Shown here: positions 1 to 9,288 of the stretch, piece after piece | Position numbering within the stretch: position 1 is the stretch's first letter | Layout of the letters: each line of letters starts with the position of its first letter | Assembly (NCBI RefSeq): GCF_000935045.1 | Contig: NZ_JYKS01000007.1 | Location: forward strand, 1-64,000 | Length of the DNA stretch: 64,000 bases | DNA from: Pseudomonas sp. 10-1B | Lineage (GTDB): Bacteria > Pseudomonadota > Gammaproteobacteria > Pseudomonadales > Pseudomonadaceae | Direction of reading: 5' to 3' | Made by a program: the position numbers and the translations under genes | Notes under the pieces: model-generated | Told to the model about the DNA's origin: nothing | Seen by the model: the letters and a program-made list of their open reading frames with translations, nothing else | Database searches by the model: none

Positions 1-142
1 TCCTTGGGGTGAAGGTGCCGGGCTGAGGTTTTGAAGGGGATTGCGCCTGGCTTGAGGGCAATAGTAGTGAGGCGGAGTTATTCTTAAAAATACTGTTTAA
101 GAATGTTTATATAACCATTTATACAAATCAGCATGAAGCCTT

Positions 143-214
143 TGTAGGAGCGGGTTTACCCGCGAATGCGATGGTGGATCCACCATTGCATTCGCGGGTA
201 AACCCGCTCCTACA
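143..214. repeat. REP pair forming a 72-bp near-perfect palindrome
   Basis: Two class A REP copies face each other, and the bases between them are also self-complementary (centre GGATCC at 176-181). The whole 72 bp folds into one hairpin with a single mismatched pair. It ends 4 nt before the stop codon of the minus-strand RND gene, so it is the likely 3' end or terminator structure of that operon. Confidence 0.9.
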
Positions 215-218
215 GTGT

Positions 219-3200
219 TCAGTGTTGGGTTTTAGTCGTGTTTTCAGGCTCGCGGATCTTGTACCAGGCCACATACAAGGCCGGCAGGAACAGCAGCGTC
301 AGCAGCGTTGCACTGATGATGCCGCCGATCATGGCGTAGGCCATCGGCCCCCAGAACACTTCGCGGGCAATCGGGATCATGCCCAGGCTCGCCGCCGCCG
401 CCGTCAGCAGAATCGGCCGCCGCCGGTGGTTGGTGGCCTCCATCACCGCGTCCCAGGGGGAATAGCCCTGCGCTTCGAACTCGTCGATCTGGGTCACCAG
501 GATCACCGAGTTGCGAATGATGATGCCCGCCAGCGCCAGGATGCCAAGGATTGCCACGAAACCCATCGGCGTGCCCGTGGGCACCAGCGCCAGCACCACG
601 CCGATCAACCCCAGCGGCGCCACGCTGACCACCAGGAACAGCTTCTGCACGCTGTGCAGCTGGATCATCAGGAAAGTCGCCATGAGGAACAGCATCAGCG
701 GGATGACCTTGGCGATCGGCCCCTGGGCCTTGCTGCTTTCCTCCACGGTACCGCCAGTGGCCACTTCGTAACCGACTGGCAGCTTGCTGGCGAACTCGTC
801 GATCTTCGGCTTCAGCTGGGCCACCAGGTCGGTGGGCTGGATGGCGCCGTTGACCGAGGCCTTGATGGTGATGGTCGGCTTGCGGTCGCGGCGCCACACC
901 AGCGGCTGCTCCAGCTCGTAGCGCACGGTGGCGAACGCCAGCAGCGGGATCGAGGTGCCGTTGGGGGTGAGGATTTGCAGGTTCTGCAGGGTATCGGGCG
1001 AGCCGCGTTCACTGTCCTCGGCGCGCGCGACCACGTCGACCAGGTAAATGTTGTCGTTGACCTGGGTAATCTGCACGCCGCTGACGATGCTGTTCATCAC
1101 ATTGGCCACGTCTTCCGATGACAGCCCCAGCTGGCGCGCCTTGTCCTGGGCGATCTCCACGCGCAGCACCTTACCCGGCTCGTTCCAGTCGTAGATCATC
1201 TCGCCGATGTGCTCGTTCTGGTCGAGCAAGGTGGCCAGCTCGATGGCGTGCTTGCGCACCTGGTCGATGTTGGCGCCACTGACCCGGTACTGGATCGGCC
1301 GCCCCACCGGCGGGCCCATCTCCAGTGACTGCACGTTGGTACCGATGCCGACGAACTCTTCATGCAAGATCTTCTGCAGGCGCTCCATCATGCCCTGGCG
1401 CTCTTCGAAGCCTTTGCTGACGATCACCAACTGGGCGTAGTACGGGTTCTGCAGCTGCTGGTCGAGGGGCAGGTAGAAGCGAATCGCACCCTGGCCGATA
1501 TAGGTACTCCAGTGCACCAGGTCGGGGGCATCCTTGATTCGCGCCTCGAAGCGGTCGACCACCTTGCGTGTCTCCTCGATCGAGGCGTTTTGCGGTAGGT
1601 TCAGGTCGACCAGGATCTCCGGGCGGTCCGACGAAGGGAAGAACTGGTTCTGCACGAAGCGCATGCTGAACAGCGACAGGGCAAACAGCAGGATGGTGCC
1701 GATGATCGTCAGCCAGCGATGGCGCATGCACCACAGCAGCCCCCCTTCGAACGCCCTGCCAACCCGCCCGGGTTCGGCTTCATGTGCCTTGAGCTTGCTG
1801 CTGCTGAGAATATGCACACCCAGCACCGGGGCGAAGAACACCGCAACGATCCATGACACCAGCAAGGCCACGGCGATGACCGCGAACAGCGTGTAGGTGT
1901 ATTCACCGGCGGAGCTGGCGTTCAGGCCGATCGGCACGAAACCGACCACGGTCACCAGGGTGCCGGTGAGCATCGGGAACGCCGTGGAGGTATAGGCAAA
2001 GGTGGCCGCCTGCTCCTTGCTGTCGCCCATCTCCAGCCGGGTGACCATCACCTCCACGGTGATCATCGCATCGTCCACCAGCAGGCCCAGGGCAATGATC
2101 AGCGCACCCAACGAAATCCGCTGCATGGTGATGTCGCTGTACTCCATGAACACGAACACCATGGCCAGCACCAGCGGGATCGAGCAGGCCACCACCAGGC
2201 CGGCACGCACGCCGAGGCTGACGAAGCTCACCGCCAGCACGATCACCACCGCCTCGAACAGCGCGCTGGTGAAGCCGCCGACCGCCTGCTTGACCACCAC
2301 CGCCTGGTCCGACACGGTGTGCACCCCAACGCCTATCGGCAGGTCTTCGACCACCTGGTCCATGCGCTTTTTCAGCGCCGCACCGAACACCTGGATGTTG
2401 CCGCCGGCCTTCATGCCGATGGCCAGGCCAAGGGCCGTCTGGCCGTTGTAGCGGAACATCGGCGACGGAGGGTCGACGTAGCCGCGCTCGATGTCGGCGA
2501 TATCGGCCAGACGGAAGAAGCGGTCGTTGATCCTCAGGTTGACGGTTTGCAGGTCCTTTTCCGAGGCGAACTGCCCGGTGGTGCGCACCGAGATGCGCTC
2601 CGGGCCGGCCTCGATCACCCCGGCCGGGGTCACCGCGTTCTGCGATTGCAGCGCCTGCATCACCTGGCGCTGGTCGATGCCCAGGGCGGCCAGCTTGCGC
2701 GTGGAAAAGTTCAGGTACAGCACCTCGTCCTGGGTGCCGATCAGCTCGATCTTGCCGATGTTGGGCACGTCACGCACTTCGGCCCGCGCCTGTTCCACGT
2801 AATCACGCAGCTGGCGCAGGGTCAGGCCATCGGCGGTGAAGGCGTAGATCGAGCCGAACACGTCACCGAATTCGTCGTTGAAGCCTGGTCCCTGGATGCC
2901 CGAGGGAAACTCACCGCGAATGTCCTGGATCTTCTTGCGCACCTGGTACCAGATTTCCGGAATGTCCTTGGCCTTGGTGGTGTCGCGCAGGTACACGTAG
3001 ACCGTGGACTCGCCGGGGCGGGTGTAGCTTTTGGTGTAGTCGAGCGAGTCGAGCTCCTCGAGCTTCTTCTCGATGCGGTCGGTGACCTGGTACAGGGTTT
3101 CGTCCTGGGTCGCGCCGGGCCAGCGGGTCTGTATGACCATGGTCTTGATGGTGAACGACGGGTCTTCTTCACGGCCCAGGTTGAAGTAGGAAAAAATCCC

Positions 3201-3284
3201 CATCAGCAGGCCGACGAACATCAGGTACCAGACGAACGATTGATGCTTGAGTGCCCAGTCGGACAGGTTGAAGCTTCCTTTCAT
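219..3284 (-). CDS. RND family inner-membrane efflux transporter (TriC-like)
   Basis: This 1021-residue protein is a full-length resistance-nodulation-division pump, a proton-driven antiporter of the inner membrane that works with periplasmic adaptors and an outer-membrane channel. A first membrane helix lies near residues 18-35, followed by a large periplasmic loop. A helix bundle starts near 340 and carries the paired acidic residues D404-D405 that correspond to the proton-relay aspartates of AcrB. A second periplasmic loop and a C-terminal bundle follow. The gene is last in an operon behind two adaptor genes and overlaps the one upstream by 4 nt (ATGA). Two adaptors plus one pump is the arrangement of TriABC of P. 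aeruginosa. No outer-membrane channel gene is nearby. The substrate cannot be read from the sequence. Confidence 0.92.
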   Translation of the reverse strand: MKGSFNLSDWALKHQSFVWYLMFVGLLMGIFSYFNLGREEDPSFTIKTMVIQTRWPGATQDETLYQVTDRIEKKLEELDSLDYTKSYTRPGESTVYVYLRDTTKAKDIPEIWYQVRKKIQDIRGEFPSGIQGPGFNDEFGDVFGSIYAFTADGLTLRQLRDYVEQARAEVRDVPNIGKIELIGTQDEVLYLNFSTRKLAALGIDQRQVMQALQSQNAVTPAGVIEAGPERISVRTTGQFASEKDLQTVNLRINDRFFRLADIADIERGYVDPPSPMFRYNGQTALGLAIGMKAGGNIQVFGAALKKRMDQVVEDLPIGVGVHTVSDQAVVVKQAVGGFTSALFEAVVIVLAVSFVSLGVRAGLVVACSIPLVLAMVFVFMEYSDITMQRISLGALIIALGLLVDDAMITVEVMVTRLEMGDSKEQAATFAYTSTAFPMLTGTLVTVVGFVPIGLNASSAGEYTYTLFAVIAVALLVSWIVAVFFAPVLGVHILSSSKLKAHEAEPGRVGRAFEGGLLWCMRHRWLTIIGTILLFALSLFSMRFVQNQFFPSSDRPEILVDLNLPQNASIEETRKVVDRFEARIKDAPDLVHWSTYIGQGAIRFYLPLDQQLQNPYYAQLVIVSKGFEERQGMMERLQKILHEEFVGIGTNVQSLEMGPPVGRPIQYRVSGANIDQVRKHAIELATLLDQNEHIGEMIYDWNEPGKVLRVEIAQDKARQLGLSSEDVANVMNSIVSGVQITQVNDNIYLVDVVARAEDSERGSPDTLQNLQILTPNGTSIPLLAFATVRYELEQPLVWRRDRKPTITIKASVNGAIQPTDLVAQLKPKIDEFASKLPVGYEVATGGTVEESSKAQGPIAKVIPLMLFLMATFLMIQLHSVQKLFLVVSVAPLGLIGVVLALVPTGTPMGFVAILGILALAGIIIRNSVILVTQIDEFEAQGYSPWDAVMEATNHRRRPILLTAAAASLGMIPIAREVFWGPMAYAMIGGIISATLLTLLFLPALYVAWYKIREPENTTKTQH

Positions 3285-4348
3285 TGCGCATCCTCGTCGA
3301 AGGTGACCTTCTGGCCAGGCTTGAGGCTGTTGACGCCGGCGGTTACGACCCGTTCGCCGGGCTGCACGCCTGAGGTCAGCACAATGCTGTAGGCGGTGCG
3401 GTCGATCAGCGCCACGTCACGGGTGGCCACGGTCTTGTCCTGCGTATCGATCACCCACACCTGGGTCTTGCCGTCACGCTCGAGCAAGGCACTCAAGGGC
3501 AACTCGCTGCGCGGGGTCACTGCCGAGCTCAGGGTCACGCTGATGGCAGTGCCCAGGTGGAAAGCCGCTGGCGTGCTGGCCAAAGTCAGGCGGGCGCGCC
3601 GGGTGCGGGTGGCGGCATCGGCCTGGGGCTCCAGTTCGCGCAGGCTGGCGGTGGTGTTGATGGTTGGGTCGAGTTGCGAGGCAACGGTGAAGGTCAGGCC
3701 TTTGCTCAACTGCTCGGCCAGACCGATCGGCAGGTCGATCACCGCCTCCTTCACATCCGGGCGCGCCAGGGTCACCACGGCCTGGCCGGCGGTGACGGTT
3801 TGCCCGGCTTCGGCCTGCCAGGCCGTGATCACGGCAGCGTGGTCGCTGCGCAGGGTACTGTAGTCGAGCTGGTCACGGGCCTGGCTGACGGCCGAGCGCG
3901 CCTGTTCCAACGCCGCACTGGTGGTTTTCAGGTTGGTCTGGGCGATGTCCAGCTGGGCCTGGGCACCGACACCGCGGTCGTACAGCTGCTGCTGGCGGCG
4001 GGCATCGGCCTGGGCGTTGATCCACTGCGCCTGCACCCTGGCCAGGTCGCCTTCGGCGGCGCGCAGCTGGTTTTGCTGGTCGGTCGGGTCGAGGGTGGCC
4101 AGGGTGTCGCCCGGTTTCACCTGGGCGCCCACATCCAGCCAGCGCCGGGCGATGCGCCCGGAAACGCGGAAGCCCAGGGTGCTTTCGAAACGCGCCTGGA
4201 TACTGCCGGCAAAGCGCCCCAGCTGTGATTGCACCTGGGGCTCGACCTTGACCGACAGCACCGGCCGAATCGGCTCTGGCGCTTCCTTCTCGCTACCGCA
4301 GCCGGCCAGCAACACGCCGGCCGCGAGCATCAGCAGCAGGCGTTTCAT
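3281..4348 (-). CDS. RND efflux periplasmic adaptor lipoprotein (second adaptor)
   Basis: This 355-residue membrane fusion protein (HlyD/AcrA family) has a lipoprotein signal with lipobox LLAGC and lipidated C17. It should therefore be anchored to the inner membrane facing the periplasm, bridging the pump and an outer-membrane channel. A split biotinyl-lipoyl-like domain surrounds an alpha-helical hairpin rich in Gln and Ala (roughly residues 90-150), and beta-barrel regions follow. It overlaps the pump gene downstream and the other adaptor gene upstream by 4 nt each, so all three are translationally coupled. It corresponds in position to TriB. Confidence 0.88.
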   Translation of the reverse strand: MKRLLLMLAAGVLLAGCGSEKEAPEPIRPVLSVKVEPQVQSQLGRFAGSIQARFESTLGFRVSGRIARRWLDVGAQVKPGDTLATLDPTDQQNQLRAAEGDLARVQAQWINAQADARRQQQLYDRGVGAQAQLDIAQTNLKTTSAALEQARSAVSQARDQLDYSTLRSDHAAVITAWQAEAGQTVTAGQAVVTLARPDVKEAVIDLPIGLAEQLSKGLTFTVASQLDPTINTTASLRELEPQADAATRTRRARLTLASTPAAFHLGTAISVTLSSAVTPRSELPLSALLERDGKTQVWVIDTQDKTVATRDVALIDRTAYSIVLTSGVQPGERVVTAGVNSLKPGQKVTFDEDAQ

Positions 4349-5433
4349 AGCTCACCCCCCTGGGCCTTGGCATCGACCTTCTGCACCTGCATGCCGGGGT
4401 GCAGCAACTGCCCGCCATTGACCACCACGGTCTCGCCACCCTTCAAGCCGCTGGCGACCACGATCTTGCCAGTCAGGTAACGGCTGACCTCGACTGTGCG
4501 CAGCTCTACCTTATCGCCCTCGCCCACCACCCATACGGCAGGCTCATGCAAGGCCTTGGTCAGCGCCGACCACGGCAGCTCGATGCTGGGCCGGCCCTGC
4601 GCGTTGGTGGTAGCGGTCACCGGCGCGCCCAGTTGCATGCCCGGCGGCACGTCCTTGAGCCCGACCTTGACCTGCACCGTGCCGCTTTGCGCCGACACGG
4701 TGGGGGTGATTTCGCGCACGAAGCCGTGGGCCTGGATCTTCGGGTCATCCAGCAGACTGACGACCACCCCGGCATCGCTGGGCGGTGCTACCAGCAGCGA
4801 TTCGTAGACGTTGAACACGGCATCACGGTCGCCATCGGTGGCCAGGCTGAAAATCGGCATGGTTGCCTGCACCACCTGGCCGACCTCGGCCTGGCGCTCG
4901 GTGATCACGCCGTCGGCCTCGGAGACCAGTGCGGTGTAGCCGAGTTGCTCGTTGGCATTGGCCAATTGCGCCTGGGCGGCCTTGAGTGCGCTCTGGTTGC
5001 TGCGCAGCGCCGCTTCGGCAGAATCGTATTCGCTCTGGCTGGTGTAACCCTTGGGCAGCAGTTTTTGCTGGCGCACGAAGGCGGCGCTGGTCTGGGTGAC
5101 CCGCGCTTGCGCGGCGAACACCTCGGCCTTGGCCGAGTCGACGTTGTTCTGCAGGTCTTTCGGGTCCAGTCGCGCCAGCACCTGGTTGGCCTTGACGTGA
5201 TCGCCCACGTCGACGCTGCGCGAAATGATCTTGCCGCCTACACGGAACGACAGGTCGGTCTGCACCCGCGCCTGTACATCGCCGGTCAGGGTGACCCTGG
5301 CAGCGAAGTCGGTGGACTGAACCTGTTGCACGCCAACCCGAGGCAGCGCCTCGGGGGCCTCTTCCTTGCTACAGCCGGCGAGCATGTACAGCAGCCCCAG
5401 GCAAACGACCGACAGCGGACGCATCAACGTCAT
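4345..5433 (-). CDS. RND efflux periplasmic adaptor lipoprotein (first adaptor)
   Basis: This second HlyD/AcrA-type adaptor has 362 residues and opens the operon. The chosen ATG at 5433 is preceded 5 nt away by a clear AAGGAG Shine-Dalgarno at 5439-5444. A longer frame to 5454 exists but would put residues before the signal peptide and has no such site. The lipobox MLAGC gives lipidated C21. The central hairpin region (about 95-160) and flanking lipoyl-like halves are typical of the family. It corresponds in position to TriA. Two distinct lipoprotein adaptors with one pump suggests a mixed adaptor ring, as shown for TriABC. Confidence 0.88.
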   Translation of the reverse strand: MTLMRPLSVVCLGLLYMLAGCSKEEAPEALPRVGVQQVQSTDFAARVTLTGDVQARVQTDLSFRVGGKIISRSVDVGDHVKANQVLARLDPKDLQNNVDSAKAEVFAAQARVTQTSAAFVRQQKLLPKGYTSQSEYDSAEAALRSNQSALKAAQAQLANANEQLGYTALVSEADGVITERQAEVGQVVQATMPIFSLATDGDRDAVFNVYESLLVAPPSDAGVVVSLLDDPKIQAHGFVREITPTVSAQSGTVQVKVGLKDVPPGMQLGAPVTATTNAQGRPSIELPWSALTKALHEPAVWVVGEGDKVELRTVEVSRYLTGKIVVASGLKGGETVVVNGGQLLHPGMQVQKVDAKAQGGEL

Positions 5434-5748
5434 GCAGGCTCCTTGCTTGCGCACAAATGATTTGTGGGATGCGACTGTCAGCGTAGTTCAGGGTTCGATA
5501 AACATCACTGATGGGGGCCAAGCTGGCATCTTCGGTGCCTGTGCCGGCCCCTTCGCGGGCACGCCCGCTCCCACAAGTACGGCGCAAGTCTTGAGGAATT
5601 CACTATCCCTGTGGGAGCGGGCGAGCCCGCGAAGAGGCCGGCACAGTCACGGATAAGCTTCTGCCATATCCAGAAACCATCAGCCACCCGGCAACCTCGC
5701 TTCAGCCGCTACCTTTCAAAGGGCGGTTCATTTTCAAGGAAGATCACA
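5434..5748. other. Divergent intergenic region, efflux operon and RAYT
   Basis: This 315-bp region lies between two genes that diverge. It must hold the promoter of the efflux operon (minus strand). Its central part is the REP pair at 5544-5645. The last 100 bp lead into the RAYT and carry its Shine-Dalgarno (AAGGA near 5736). I see no other gene and no confident promoter hexamers. Confidence 0.6.
5544..5645. repeat. Class A REP pair, left flank of RAYT
   Basis: A forward REP (5544-5577) and an inverted REP (5607-5642) are separated by about 30 bp. Both have the cgcgggc/gcccgc stem and the GGCC head. Together with the pair at 6215-6310 they bracket the transposase gene. Confidence 0.9.
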
Positions 5749-6204
5749 ATGTCGTTAGCCGAGTCCCACCGACTGCGCCGTGGGCGCTTTTCCGAGCCAG
5801 GCAGGCTCTACATGCTGACCACCATCACGCACCAGCGAAAGCCACTTTTCCTCGACTTTCACCATGCCCGGCTGGTGGTCAAACATCTGCGGATCTCAAA
5901 TGACATTCAGGACTGCCGGTCATTGGCCTGGGTAGTGATGCCGGACCATCTGCATTGGCTGATAGAACTGAAGGAAGTGACATTGGGGACACTGATGCGA
6001 AAGTTCAAATCACGCACAGCCATTGCGTTACGCAAGGCAGGTGTCAGGCATAAGCCGATATGGCAAGCGGGTTACCAGGACCATGCGCTGCGGCGGGAAG
6101 AGAGTGTGGTGCATGTAGCCCGGTACATTGTTGCCAATCCCTTGAGGGCTGGATTGGTCAGGAGTGTCAGGGATTATCCTCACTGGGATGCGGTATGGCT
6201 TTGA
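5749..6204 (+). CDS. REP-associated tyrosine transposase (RAYT, Y1 family)
   Basis: This 151-residue single-strand DNA transposase belongs to the IS200/TnpREP family, which cuts and rejoins REP palindromes. The HUH metal-binding motif is visible as H67-L-H69 in the context VMPDHLHWL. The C-terminal family motif ARYIVANPLRAGLV contains Y126, and Y109 in QAGYQDH is the other candidate nucleophile. The start is the ATG at 5749, 8 nt after AAGGA; a longer upstream frame merely reads through REP sequence. The length is normal and the frame intact, so it may be active. REP pairs of one class lie on both sides, which identifies its probable substrate. Confidence 0.92.
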   Translation: MSLAESHRLRRGRFSEPGRLYMLTTITHQRKPLFLDFHHARLVVKHLRISNDIQDCRSLAWVVMPDHLHWLIELKEVTLGTLMRKFKSRTAIALRKAGVRHKPIWQAGYQDHALRREESVVHVARYIVANPLRAGLVRSVRDYPHWDAVWL

Positions 6205-6214
6205 ATCGGTGTTG

Positions 6215-6310
6215 GGGCCTTCGCGGGCTTGCCCGCTCCCACAGGGATTACCACAAGCCGGAAAGCCGTGCGGTCCCTGTGGGAGCGGGCAAGCCCGCGA
6301 AAGGGCCGGG
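6215..6310. repeat. Class A REP pair, right flank of RAYT
   Basis: A forward REP (6215-6246) and an inverted REP (6274-6310) with the cgcgggc/gcccgc stem start 10 bp after the RAYT stop. The pair ends exactly where the spuH stop codon begins, so it is also the 3' end of the polyamine operon. Confidence 0.9.
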
Positions 6311-7204
6311 TCAGGCCGACGCAGCCAGCTGCGTCGGGCGCTTGACCTGTGGCTGCGAGGCATTGGCCGCAGCGCCTTCCTCGATCGCCTGCTGAATCGC
6401 CTTGCGACGACGTTCTTCGGCCTGGCGGCTGAAGTACCAGACGAAGAAAGTCACCAGCGACACCGACAGCAGGATCAAGCTGGCCACGGCGTTGATCTCC
6501 GGCTTCACGCCCAGGCGCACCGCCGAGAACACTTCCATCGGCAAGGTGGTCGAGCCAGGGCCGGACACGAAGCTGGCCAGCACCAGGTCATCCAGCGACA
6601 GGGCGAACGACATCATGCCACCCGCCGCCAACGACGGCGCGATCATCGGGATGGTAATCAGGAAGAACACCTTCCACGGCTTGGCACCCAGGTCCATCGC
6701 CGCTTCCTCGATCGACAGGTCCAACTCGCGCAGGCGAGCCGACACCACCACCGCCACATACGCCGCGCAGAACGTGGTGTGGGCGATCCAGATGGTGACG
6801 ATGCCGCGCTCCTGGGGCCAGCCGATCATCTGCGCCATGGCCACGAACAGCAGCAACAGCGACAGACCGGTGATCACCTCGGGCATCACCAGCGGCGCGG
6901 TGACCAGGCCGCCGAACAACGTGCGGCCCTTGAAGCGGGTGACCCGGGTCAGCACGAAGGCCGCCAGGGTGCCCAGCGCCACTGCAGCCACCGCCGTATA
7001 GCAGGCGATTTCCAGCGAGCGCATCACCGAACCCATCAGCTGGGTGTTGTCGAGCAGGCCGACATACCACTTCACCGACCAGCCGCCCCACACCGTCACC
7101 AGCTTGGAGGCGTTGAACGAGTAGATCACCAGGATCAGCATCGGCAGGTAGATGAACAGCAAGCCGAGCACCAGCATCAGCTTGGAGAAACTGAAGCGTT
7201 TCAT
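6311..7204 (-). CDS. spuH: Polyamine ABC transporter permease SpuH (PotI-like)
   Basis: This 297-residue inner-membrane permease has about six hydrophobic helices and belongs to the BPD_transp_1 family. The EAA loop that contacts the ATPase is visible as EEAAMDLGAKPWKVFFLI around residues 165-185. With SpuG it forms the channel through which putrescine or spermidine from SpuD/SpuE passes, powered by SpuF. It is the last gene of the spu operon and overlaps spuG by 4 nt. The C-terminal tail is charged and Ala-rich, as expected on the cytoplasmic side. Confidence 0.93.
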   Translation of the reverse strand: MKRFSFSKLMLVLGLLFIYLPMLILVIYSFNASKLVTVWGGWSVKWYVGLLDNTQLMGSVMRSLEIACYTAVAAVALGTLAAFVLTRVTRFKGRTLFGGLVTAPLVMPEVITGLSLLLLFVAMAQMIGWPQERGIVTIWIAHTTFCAAYVAVVVSARLRELDLSIEEAAMDLGAKPWKVFFLITIPMIAPSLAAGGMMSFALSLDDLVLASFVSGPGSTTLPMEVFSAVRLGVKPEINAVASLILLSVSLVTFFVWYFSRQAEERRRKAIQQAIEEGAAANASQPQVKRPTQLAASA

Positions 7205-8121
7205 GCCCTGCCCTCCATTTCTTTGGCCTGGCTGCGGTTGAACAGCAGGATCGGCACGATCAGGATCGCCAGCATCACCACCGCCAGGGCAGAGGCCACC
7301 GGCCAGTCACGGTTGTTGAAGAACTCTTGCCACAGCACCTTGCCGATCATCAGGGTTTCCGGGCCGCCAAGCAGTTCAGGAATCACGAACTCACCCACCA
7401 CCGGGATGAACACCAGCATGCAGCCGGCGATGATGCCGTTCTTCGACAACGGCACGGTGATCTTCCAGAAGCTGTTGAAGGTGCTCGAACCCAGGTCGGA
7501 AGCGGCTTCCAGCAACGAAGGGTCGTGCTTCACCAGGTTGGCGAACAGCGGCAGGATCATGAACGGCAGGTACGAATAGACCACGCCGATATACACCGCC
7601 AGGTTGGTGTTGAGGATCTGCAGTGGCTGGTCGATCAGCCCGATCCATTGCAGGAAGCCATTGAGCAAGCCGTTGTTGCTGAGAATGCCCATCCAGGCAT
7701 AGACACGGATCAGGATCGCGGTCCAGGTCGGCATCATGATCAGCAACAGCAAGACCGTCTGCGTCTCTTTCTTGGCGTTGGCGATGGCATAGGCCATCGG
7801 GTAGCCAATCAGCAGGCACAGCAATGTGCTGAAGAAGGCCATCTTCAGCGAGCCCAGGTACGCCGAGATGTACAGCTCATCCTCGGTCAGCAGGCCGTAG
7901 TTGGCCAGGTTGAGCACCAGCTGCATCTTGTCTTCGACGTAGCTGTAGATCTCGGTATACGGCGGGATCGCCACGTCGGCTTCGGCGAAGCTGATCTTCA
8001 GCACGATGAAGAACGGCAGCATGAAGAACAGGAACAGCCAGATGAACGGCACGCCGATCACCAGGTGCCGCCCCTCCGGGGTGATGCGCTGGAAGGCTCG
8101 CTTGAGCTTGCGCAGTTTCAT
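7201..8121 (-). CDS. spuG: Polyamine ABC transporter permease SpuG (PotH-like)
   Basis: This 306-residue permease is the partner of SpuH. Helices begin near residue 20, and an EAA loop (EAASDLGSSTFNSFWKI) lies in the C-terminal half. I placed the start at the ATG at 8121, where it overlaps the spuF stop as ATGA. The longer frame to 8157 runs inside spuF and adds 12 residues unlike the family. The 4-nt overlaps on both sides indicate coupled translation of spuF, spuG and spuH in fixed ratio. Confidence 0.93.
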   Translation of the reverse strand: MKLRKLKRAFQRITPEGRHLVIGVPFIWLFLFFMLPFFIVLKISFAEADVAIPPYTEIYSYVEDKMQLVLNLANYGLLTEDELYISAYLGSLKMAFFSTLLCLLIGYPMAYAIANAKKETQTVLLLLIMMPTWTAILIRVYAWMGILSNNGLLNGFLQWIGLIDQPLQILNTNLAVYIGVVYSYLPFMILPLFANLVKHDPSLLEAASDLGSSTFNSFWKITVPLSKNGIIAGCMLVFIPVVGEFVIPELLGGPETLMIGKVLWQEFFNNRDWPVASALAVVMLAILIVPILLFNRSQAKEMEGRA

Positions 8122-9260
8122 GACCGCAGTACCACGCCACTGTCGTCTTCCCACCACACATACACTTCATCGCCCCAGGTCGGCCGGGTGCCCTGGCGCT
8201 CGGCGTTGGCGACGAACGACTGGACGACCTTGCCGCTCGGCAACTCGACGTAGAACACCGAATGGCCGCCCAGGTAGGCGATGTCGTGGACCTTGCCGCG
8301 CGACCAGTTGTGCTCGCAGGTCGGTTGCTGGGTGGTGACCAGCATCTTCTCCGGGCGCAGGGCGTAGGTGATGTGCTTGTCTTCCACCGAGGTGGTGATG
8401 CCGTGGCCGACGTAGATCTTGCGCTCCAGCTCCGGGCTGGCAATGATCGCGTGGCCTTCGGCATCGTCGACCACATCACCTTCGAACAGGTTGACGTTGC
8501 CGATGAACTCGCACACCAGGCGGCTGGTGGGCGTCTCGTAGATGTCCACCGGCGAGCCGATCTGGGCGATCCAGCCCAGGTGCATGATGGCGATGCGCTG
8601 GGCCATGGTCATGGCCTCTTCCTGGTCGTGGGTCACCATCACGCAGGTCACGCCCACGCGCTCGATGATCTCCACCAGCTCCAGCTGCATCTGCGAACGC
8701 AGTTTCTTGTCCAGCGCGCCCATCGGTTCGTCGAGCAGCAGCAGCTTGGGGCGCTTGGCCAGGGAGCGGGCCAGGGCCACGCGCTGGCGCTGGCCACCGG
8801 ACAGCTGGTGCGGCTTGCGCTTGGCGTACTGGGTCATGTGCACCAGCTTGAGCATCTCGGCCACGCGGGCGTCGATCTCGGCCTTGGGCATCCTGTCTTG
8901 CTGCAGGCCGAAGGCGATGTTCTGCGCCACGGTCATGTGCGGGAACAGCGCGTAGGACTGGAACATCATGTTGATCGGCCGCTCGTAGGGCGGCATGTCG
9001 GTGATATCGACGCCATCGAGGAAGATCCGCCCTTCGGTCGGGCGCTCGAAGCCGGCCAGCATACGCAGCAAGGTGGACTTGCCGGAACCGGAGCCGCCCA
9101 GCAGGGCGAAGATCTCGCCCTTGCGGATTTCCAGGGACACATCGTCCACGGCTACCGTTTCGTCGAACTTTTTCGTGACCCGGTCGATCTTGACCAGCAC
9201 CTGCTTGGGTTGCTGGCCACCCTCGAGGGCTTTTTTATAGGCACCGGAGGCAACTGCCAT
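8118..9260 (-). CDS. spuF: Polyamine ABC transporter ATPase SpuF (PotG-like)
   Basis: This 380-residue cytoplasmic ATPase energises polyamine uptake. All motifs are present: Walker A GGSGSGKST at 55-63, Q-loop QSYALFPHM, signature LSGGQRQRVALARSL, Walker B LLLLDEP and the switch His in VTHDQEEAM. The last 130 residues form the TOBE regulatory domain of spermidine/putrescine transporters. The ATG at 9260 is preceded by GGGAG 8 nt away; the longer frame would need a TTG start upstream. It follows spuE after a 71-nt gap that holds a hairpin. Confidence 0.94.
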   Translation of the reverse strand: MAVASGAYKKALEGGQQPKQVLVKIDRVTKKFDETVAVDDVSLEIRKGEIFALLGGSGSGKSTLLRMLAGFERPTEGRIFLDGVDITDMPPYERPINMMFQSYALFPHMTVAQNIAFGLQQDRMPKAEIDARVAEMLKLVHMTQYAKRKPHQLSGGQRQRVALARSLAKRPKLLLLDEPMGALDKKLRSQMQLELVEIIERVGVTCVMVTHDQEEAMTMAQRIAIMHLGWIAQIGSPVDIYETPTSRLVCEFIGNVNLFEGDVVDDAEGHAIIASPELERKIYVGHGITTSVEDKHITYALRPEKMLVTTQQPTCEHNWSRGKVHDIAYLGGHSVFYVELPSGKVVQSFVANAERQGTRPTWGDEVYVWWEDDSGVVLRS

Positions 9261-9288
9261 GAGTGAAACTCCCAACAAGATTTTTGTG

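Noticed and set aside
1..142. Possible gene at the left edge
   Set aside because: The first 142 bp are AT-rich after position 60 with no supported frame; it looks like an intergenic or upstream region.
2319..3392. Long plus-strand frames opposite the RND gene, and similar ones opposite gcvP, pepP, ubiD and cyaA
   Set aside because: Shadows of genes with strong protein-level support on the other strand; compositions are rich in His, Gln, Arg and Gly.
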